A DNA stretch of 64,000 nucleotides from Incurvaria masculella (lineage: Eukaryota > Arthropoda > Insecta > Lepidoptera > Incurvariidae), in contig OX335651.1 in the NCBI GenBank assembly GCA_946894095.1, positions 3,060,501-3,124,500 of the forward strand. Direction: 5' to 3'. Position 1 is the stretch's first letter. Each line of letters begins with the position of its first letter. Both the position numbers and the translations under genes were made by a program. The notes below the pieces were generated by a model that had not been told where the DNA came from, ran no database searches, and was given only the letters and a program-made list of their open reading frames with translations. This document shows, in pieces, positions 24,901 through 33,900 of the stretch.

Positions 24901-27900
24901 ACGTAGTCTCGAGACGAGTGAGGTGCAACCCGTTCTCAATGCTTGATGGTATCCAAAGGATGTTTCACACATACTAGGTGGGCTCTTGCATGTTCTGAAA
25001 TCGGTGATTGGCGAAGTATTACACCAGGAAGACGCCAGCATACCAATCAGTTCTCCTGTGGCTTGATCTAGTGAATACATCGGATCTAGGTCTTACTGCT
25101 GTTTAGTGTGATTCTTTTTACTCCTTGCTAAATTCAGTTACTGGGTCTATTTACTGTACACCCAAGCTGCATGTAATAGAATATTCTATGACCTAACAGA
25201 CGAGTTCTGGGCTCGTGCTGGGGACTAGTTAAAAATACAGCGCCTCGAATAACCGTTCATTACTTAAGTTTACATTAAACCTTGATTAAATAACTGTTCA
25301 TTTCTCTGTTCATAATAGTCAAGATTACTGGTTATCTGTCTAACATGAAAACTAGGAATATATTATTCAGATTTAATTGAAACATATTAATAGGTAAAAT
25401 AGGCTTATCTAACGCAGTAAGTGACCTTCAGTTACTTAAGAATAGATTTTATAGTTAGGCGAGTCTCACTCTCTTGTATTATTAATTTTGGAAAATTAAG
25501 GGAAGTATAGCTCGTACCGAGATGGGGAGGTTGTACTAGGGTTTGGTGTCATTAGTTCATCAACAAGTGCGCCTCACGGCCAACTAGACGAATAGAAGAA
25601 AAGGACAGCTAGACATACAGTTACAGTATGTATTTGCAAGCCAAGACTATGTATATTTCTACCACCATACACGGACCACTAGTCGAGGTGCATTCGACGT
25701 GCAACCGAATCGGCCTCGACTGCAAAATCTAGTCCGCGAATGGCGGCACTTACCTCAGCTTTGGTCAAAGTCCCATATTGGGGTCCGTCGCCTTTCAGGG
25801 CGTCCTTCTCGGAGTCCCCCGCCTCCTCTCTCTCGCCCGCCGGCGGCTCGTCGTCGCCCACGGCGTGCAGCTCCATCTGCTGGCGCAGCTCGTCGAGCGG
25901 GATCTCGCGGAAGCTGGCGACGGTGGTGGCGACGCACGCAACGAAGATCACCGTGATCAGGGAGAAGACGGCTCGCACGTGCCCACCGAAGAGCACGCCT
26001 GAAAGATTGGGTTCCGGTTGGGCCTCTTCAAACGAAGCGGTGGAAACTTCAGTGAGCACTAGGATGTTTTGTGTTACTGGTCATGGATAGCTAATACCAC
26101 ACCCACCGTCATGATATTAGCCCAACGCGTCTCAGGAATCAGGTACCACGCCAGGATAGGGTTCCGGCTGGGTATTTTTAAACGAAACGATGGAAAGTTT
26201 AGTAAGCGCTAGGTTTTTTTATGTGATTGCTCATGGATGGCTAATACCACACCCATCGTCATGATATTAGCCCAACGCGTCTCAGGAATCAGGTACCACG
26301 CCAGGATAGGGTTCCGGCTGGGTATTTTTAAACGAAACGATGGAAAGTTTAGTAAGCGCTAGGTTTTTTTATGTGATTGCTCATGGATGGCTAATACCAC
26401 AACCACCGTCATGATATTAGCCCAACACACCGCAGAAATCAGGTGCCATGAGTGGACCTTTGCTTTATGAGCACGGCTACATTGAACTATGGATGGAGAA
26501 CCCAGACAGTTTTTTATTTCCGTTTCGACTATCTTTTAATCTAATGCAATGGTACCAACCTGGGCGGAATTAACCCTACCACCTAGTAAGTAAGGAAGCG
26601 GACCTACAGTGTTACGTGGAATCCGAACCACGGCCAGCCTGAACGGTTGAAAATGGTCGCCCATCCAAAACTCGACCGCGCTCAGAGGTGCTTACCTAGC
26701 TTATCGAATTGCAAGGCGTCGCACCACTGGGCGGGGATTTAAACCCAGACCTCTGGGAAAGAAGGCTAGTCGACCCGCCCACGAGTCACGAGCCGCATGT
26801 GGCCTTCGTATTTGGTCAAATGAGCTTAATCTACATGTTACCTTTAAAACTACGTGAAGGTTTACATTTGAGAGAATTGGTTGACTCACCAAGACTTGTC
26901 TCGTCCCAGTTGACGCCTCCTAAAGAGTAGCCCATGAACCCTCCCAGGCCCGCCATCACCGTGAACGTGCTGAGCCCCTTCGCGTGGTCCTCTGAAATTT
27001 AAGGTCAATTATTTCATACACATCTACCATGGCTCGACGCGGAGCAGACAAGAAGTGTACCCGTTTACTGTCGACAATCCTACAATAAGAAACCTTTTTA
27101 AACGAAGTGGGGGAAACTTCAGTAAGCGCTATTATATATTATATATTATGTATAATATAATATATCATTTATAAGATCATCTAGATCCTCTATGTCACTC
27201 AACTATGGAATGCACACCCTGCCGAGGTATTTCCCCCAACTTACAACCGGAGTCCTTTGAAGGTGTGCACCTGGCTGGCTGGCAGGGTTTTCGCAGCCCC
27301 CGTGTAAGTTGGAAATGCCATGGGCATCAACGGGCGCATCTTATCGTACGCCCTATGCCATGCTTAAGGCGGCCCAACCCGGCGGGACGAACTCAATCGC
27401 GGGCACGGTATAAAACCGTGCTGTTGCGCTCTGGGACCTTCTCTGTTTCAAAGAATAAGACAGTCTCCGTGATGAGGAAGATGCAACAAGTCCACAAAAA
27501 AGAAAATGTGCATAGTGTATGATTTGGTAAGATTTAAGAAAATTTTAATTACAAAACGACTTATAGCTAAAAGTAAACCACGACCGCTGTAGTTAAAAAT
27601 CTAACAAAAACCAAATAGTTTATAAATCTTGATTAAAAAACCTATGTCTGATGACTAATCTTTTTAAGATGTTCTTACTTTATCATTGCGTAATCCACCT
27701 CCAAAGTTATTGTATAAAACGCGCAAAAAATTCGAACTTTCGGACCTTATAACTTAGAAACCAAACATTATTTTACAATGCCAACAGTCATCAGACATCT
27801 AGTTCGATCAAATAAAGCTATTTTGAGCAAAATTTTGCATCTCTGACAAGAAATATGGGCGTGATCTTCTTTCCCCTTTTGTATGGGGAGATGAGCGGGT

Positions 27901-30900
27901 TGGGCCACCTTAACATAAAAATTAAGAGAACATACAAGGAGCTGAGAATACGACCGCGCATGCCCCGAATCTAAGATATTTAGTATTTATTTTTATATTT
28001 TAAATGTTGATAGGCACCGCAAATGTCCATCAGGCTAAACTTCTTATCTTTTGTGTGCCAAAAGAAGTTTGTTTTAAGCACACGTAAATCAATCAAAATG
28101 CCCGCGTGCCTACTTGAGATAGCGTGGATTTTCCGCTGCGTAACACCCGTACGTCAGCAGTTACTAACCCGAAAATAGGGTTTTATTTCGAACGAGGTAA
28201 AAAATCCTGAGTACGATTTTTAAATGATTCGAGTTTTCCGTCGAAAAAATCGCTTTCATGTAGATACATATTTAAAAAAAATATATTATTTCATATTTCT
28301 AAACTGATATAAAATCGCATGGATAGGCGATTTAATGTATCCCTCAAAAGCTTGCTCTATTCGATGGTGGAAACCTGTGAATTTCTTATAATTGTTTTGC
28401 AGTGGACCAAACACTTTAACGATATCTATGGTTATTAATGCAAAATCAAAGACAAGTTTACAATAAATTCAATTGCAATCTGGTTTCGTATTCTGAATAG
28501 TTTACTAAAACACATGTCTCATAAGTCAAATATTTCAGATAAATGATCGATCGACGGATAAAGGGAAGTTACGTGGCAATATACTCCGTGATACTACAGT
28601 TGCTAAGAGAAAGTATGTCGTAATACATGCTTTCAGGCGAAAATAGCCGCAAAGCGAATGATGAACATTTTATAAGATTAGGCAACGATACATTGTCACA
28701 AGGTTGTCACATTATTTCCAATCGATCATTGTCTTCTCGATTGATACGTTAAGTATTTTGCAGATATCAGTTATTCCTGCTTAAGATAGTCATCATGTGG
28801 CAAGCATTGATTTGTATTTACGAACCAAAATTGCATTGTAATGGCATGATTTCACTATACTTAACCTTAAATGCGCCTATAAAGCAAAAGATAGCAATCG
28901 AATGTGTGCATGGCTGATGTGTATCTGCCGAGTAAAACATACATAAAAAAAAAACTAAAAAAACACGCTTTTATAGCTAACCGAACTAAAAAATTGAAAA
29001 TAATTTTTAATTTTAAAGAGTTTATATTACAGTAGTAGAAGATCGAACAATCAATCAGAATTTATCACCTCAAGATAAAATTATAATAAAGTTTCAGTTA
29101 TTAACAAAATAATTCAATTCAGAGTAAAAAGCGTGGGGTGCTTGATAAAGTAAATGTAACAATCATTCTATTTGCAACTGTCGATCAGAGGAGAGTTATG
29201 AAAAGTAGTAAAATGCACCCCACGCTTTTTACTCTGAATTGAATTATTTTGTTAATAACTGAAACTTTATTATAATTTTATCTTGAGGTGATAAATTCTG
29301 ATTGATTGTTCGATCTTCTACTACTGTAATATAAACTCTTTAAAATTAAAAATTATTTTCAATTTTTTAGTTCGGTTAGCTATAAAAGCGTGTTTTTTTA
29401 GTTTTTTTAAACTATTATTTATTTTTCATTTTTTAGTTCGATTTTTCGAATTCATATGCATTATTTGTACTCCAATCAATAAGACTTTATAATTACAAAT
29501 TTTTTGATCGTATTAAATTCCTTCCTTATCGACTGTAATTTCAAAGCATTGGTGTTTACCAAATTTTGTCCCGTAAAATAAATAGATTAATAATTTATGT
29601 TCGGTTGTACAATCTCTTTATTAGATAGGTAGGAACTAATGTTAATAAAATACATATTTAATTTAGACTTAAAGATAAAAAACTTCTTCTAAAAGAGCCG
29701 GAGATTCAGCTGTACCTAGAATACTGGCGGTGTTGCCTCTTTGGATTTCGAGGCTTATTCGCCGGACAAAATGGGCCCCGGACCTGGGATCACCAGAACT
29801 TTCATTTAAAAGTTTGCCTAACGTTGAAGCAAAAGTTATCGCTTCTGGTGACCATGAACCGAGTGTCTCGGCGGCGAAAGCTAAAAACTCAAAAGAACTC
29901 GATTACCAACCTTCGATAGCCCTGTTCAAGCAGTCCACCTCGAAATCACAGCCAAGTGATGGTGAAAGAATACTACCCACGAGTGGTAAACTGCTGTGGA
30001 CGGAACTCAAAAATGCTGGAAGTGCAACATCTTTTGTGCATCGTATGCCAACTCCGCCGAAGCCTATGGGAAGAGAGGCTTGTATCCAAGCATTTCCTTC
30101 TAATTGAATGTTCGTTATTTGGGATAGGCCTTTTTTGACAATAGCGTCTATTTTAGTTAGTGCTTCTGTATTGCGCCATAAAGGGCAACAGCGCATAAAG
30201 TATGTGAATCGTGGGATACCAAAACAAAATTTAAGGAGATGTAAGCCGACATGAGGTTGGATAGCACGAAGGCGATTTGTGAATATCTCCAACATATTGG
30301 TTTTATTTTCTAAAAGCGTTGTTGTGGATTGTTCCGTCAACGGGGCGCCCAGGAAGAATCTGTTCTCTTCAGTTAGAGTTTTGATTCCCGGTGTAATTTT
30401 TTCCAAAAGGCTTTTGATTTCTGTTGTCCTATCGGCGGTTAATTTCGAGAATATTGCTTCGCATTTTGTAGGGTTCAGCTCTGCATAAAGAATGAACAAG
30501 GTGAGAACGCAATTATCCTGAAAACATTTTTGCCTCCGTTGTACTGTACCAAGTATGGAGTGTACAGAGTCTCTACACTCCATAGTACCAAGTGCCCGAG
30601 CGAAAGAGTAAGTCCGAAAGTGCGGGCATGCGCAGATCTCGCGCTAGCTCTGTCTCTTTTACTCCACTACAGAGGATCTATAAAAGAATTTATTAATCCT
30701 GGCGGTCCTAATAAGGATAATGGGAAACTGTTATGAAATTATTGCATTGTCATCGGTCCTTGATACGTTTTTTTTTATGTGACTTGACATGGATGGCTAA
30801 TACCACACCCTCTGTCATGGTATTAGCCCAACACACCACATGGGAACTAGGTGCCATGCCAGGACCTTCCTTATATTGTTCGGCTACATTGAACTGGATG

Positions 30901-33900
30901 GAAAACACGGACAATTTTAATTGCCGCTTCGACCATCGTTCATTCAATGCGATGGTACCAACCCGGGCGGGATTAACCCTACCACTTAGTAAGTAAGGAA
31001 GGGGACCTACAGTTTAACGTGGAATCCGAACCACGGCCAGCCTCTCTCAACGGTCTAATGGTCACCCATCCAAGACCAGACCGGACCCAGCGTTGCTTAA
31101 CTTCGGAGAGCGATCGCCGAAGTGTCGCGCCACTGGGCCACTGAGGCTGAGAATGCAAAGTTTCAAATTAATCAGACTTCTGGAAACTGGTGAAAATTAA
31201 TCTCAAAGATTCCATTACATACATAGATACATGCAACCCAAGCTAATAAAAGCGTGTTAATGATTAATCCTGGCGGTCCTAATAAGGATAATGGGAAACT
31301 GTTATGAAATTATTGCATTGTCATCGGTCCTTGATACGTATGCAAAGTTTCAAATTAATCAGACTTCTGGAAACTGGTGAAAATTAAGTTCAAAGATTCC
31401 GTTACATAGATACATACATAGATACAACCCAAGCTAATAAAAGCGTGTTAAAAAGATTCCGACGAATAGAGAACCTCCTCCTTTTTTTAAAGTCGGTTAA
31501 AAAGGGTGTGGATAGAGCCGTAATAAGGAATCAAGAATCTGAGTCCAGAAAACAGCTTTTAGCTGTTTTCAAAGCGTTTTTTTTTTGACGAAAATTCTTT
31601 ATTTCATTGAAATACTTTGCTCCGGAATCTTTTCGTCAAGAAAATCCGTTTGGAACCGGCTACAAAAGCAGTTTTCTAGACTCGGGATTCCTGATTTCTG
31701 ATTACGGAATTCCAATAATAGGTCTGTAGAACTCGGAACGCGGAATCGTACAAGATTGAACCCAAAACTTTACACTACTACACGTTAAACCGGAGGTTCT
31801 TTGTTACCACCTATAGAAAATTAAGAGTCTAATTTGCAGGCTCAATTTAAGTTTAGAATGTATTAAGGTTCTTACGCTTGGATATCAGTCTACTCTTTTT
31901 CTTTTCAGTTTTTGGCTTTTGACAATTACATTGTCTATCTGTATATTAGTTTTAAATTAGCTGTAATTTTTCCATTAAATAAATAAATAAATGGTTTGAT
32001 ATCAGCCTTAACAATAAAGCATGAATAAGATTCCTGCATGAGATTCTGACCAACACCTAGAACCCACGCACCTGGCACCGTGACATCGAGAAGGTACGCC
32101 CGGGCCGGGCTCTGGCAGGCGTCTGCGTCGAAGTCCAGGAACACGGTCCCCAGCACCGTGAAGAAGACTCCCCAAGGGTGCGGGGTCACCCCGGCATCGG
32201 CGACGTCGAGGGTGCCGCTTCGCGGCCCGAGCGCCGCGGGCACCGAGCTGGCGTTACTGGGCCGAGGGTCTCCCATGCCGTAGCCCATGTCCTCACCGTT
32301 CGGCACCAGGATTAGACCTGAAAGTTTTAAATACAGTCCGTGTACAAAGCTAGTACTATACGATAAATCAATCTGTAATCAGTCAATCACTTCTGTTTTA
32401 TTATTTTCAAAATTATTCATTCTACAACTTGCCGCCTCTTAGACTGAGACACTGGCAATAGTCTGCATGATTGTCAAAGGCCAAACCACCAGCCTGGTGT
32501 AAAGCTTACAAAGAACAAGAACTTGTGAAAACCATAAGTTTAAAACCCATTATTTAGACCCTAATCCTTGGAAATCCATCGAGGTGGACGACTATTTTGT
32601 TATCCATAAAACAAACAGGCCGTCTCGCCTACTTACGAGACTGAATGCGCGTCACTCACCGGGCAGAACGCCGAGCGACATGACCAGTATAAAGGGTCGC
32701 CTGTGGCCGAGGCGTGAGCGGCAGCCGTCGCTCACGGAGCCCAGCAGTGGGATGAGCAGGAACCCTAGCAGTAGGGACAGCGCCCACACGAGCGTCATGT
32801 GCTGGTGGCGCACGCCGATCTGCATCAGCGTCAGCGACACGAAGACCGTCTCGCCTGCTTACGAGACTGAATGCGCGTCACTCACCGAGCAGAACGCCCA
32901 GCGACATGACCAGTATAAAGGGTCGTCTGCGGCCGAGGCGTGAGCGGCAGCCGTCGCTCACGGAGCCCAGCAGTGGGGTGAGCAGGAACCCCAGCAGCGG
33001 GGACAGCGCCCACACGAGCGTCATGTGCTGGTGGCGCACGCCGATCTGCAGCAGCGTCGGCGACACGAAGGCCGTCTCGCCCGCGTACGAGAACTCGATG
33101 CCCATCACCGCCGCCGATATTCGCATCAGTTCCAGGCGACTTTTGCGCCTGCGCAAAAGCAGATTAAAATCGCTAATAAACTGTATTTATCTACATTATT
33201 TAAGATAGCTTCGACCCATTTAATGTTTTTATTACAAAATACAAAACGTAATGAACCTATAGGCAATAATCCTTACTCCTATAGAATCACCGTCTGGTAT
33301 CTGTCTGTCTATAATGTTCCAAAGTAACGGCAGTAACTTGTTACAGTCTATATAACAATCGTTTTTTCTTTAACATGAAACAAAAGTGTTACGAAAAGCA
33401 ATCTTTTTACTGGTTCAATTTTACTGGTGTTTATTCTTAACCGACTCTGAAATAACCATTGAAATAACGCCAAAATATCGGTAAAGTTAACGTCAATGGG
33501 CGCCTTAAAACAATTCTAGATGGAAGAATAAATGATTGATTGATGAAGATGAATTTTTCAAGTGGGCCTTCAGAGCCAAATCCGAAATTTTAAGAAACTA
33601 GCTGAGGTACCCGGGTCCGCTCGGGTCAATGTCGTTTTTGACTGATTTCGGGCTGGTCAAGTTCAGCCTGCGTTTGCAATGCAAGCGGAAAAAATGAAAT
33701 TATTTAAGACATCACATTAGAAACCTGAAAAATAACAGTATTTCTCCACTATTTAATGGATGTTATTGGTTTACCATAGGATGTGGTTGGTTACCTTTCT
33801 CTTCAATCACTCTATCTATTAAAAATAACCGCATCAAAATCCGTTGCGTAGTTTTAAAGATTTAAGCATACATAGGGATATAGGGACAGAGAAAGCGACT

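Noticed and set aside
25679..25753. Extension of SLC45 exon 5 to a longer frame ending RRMHLD
   Set aside because: A consensus gtaagt donor at 25753 precedes it, and the added residues do not fit the family. Splicing restores phase with exon 6.
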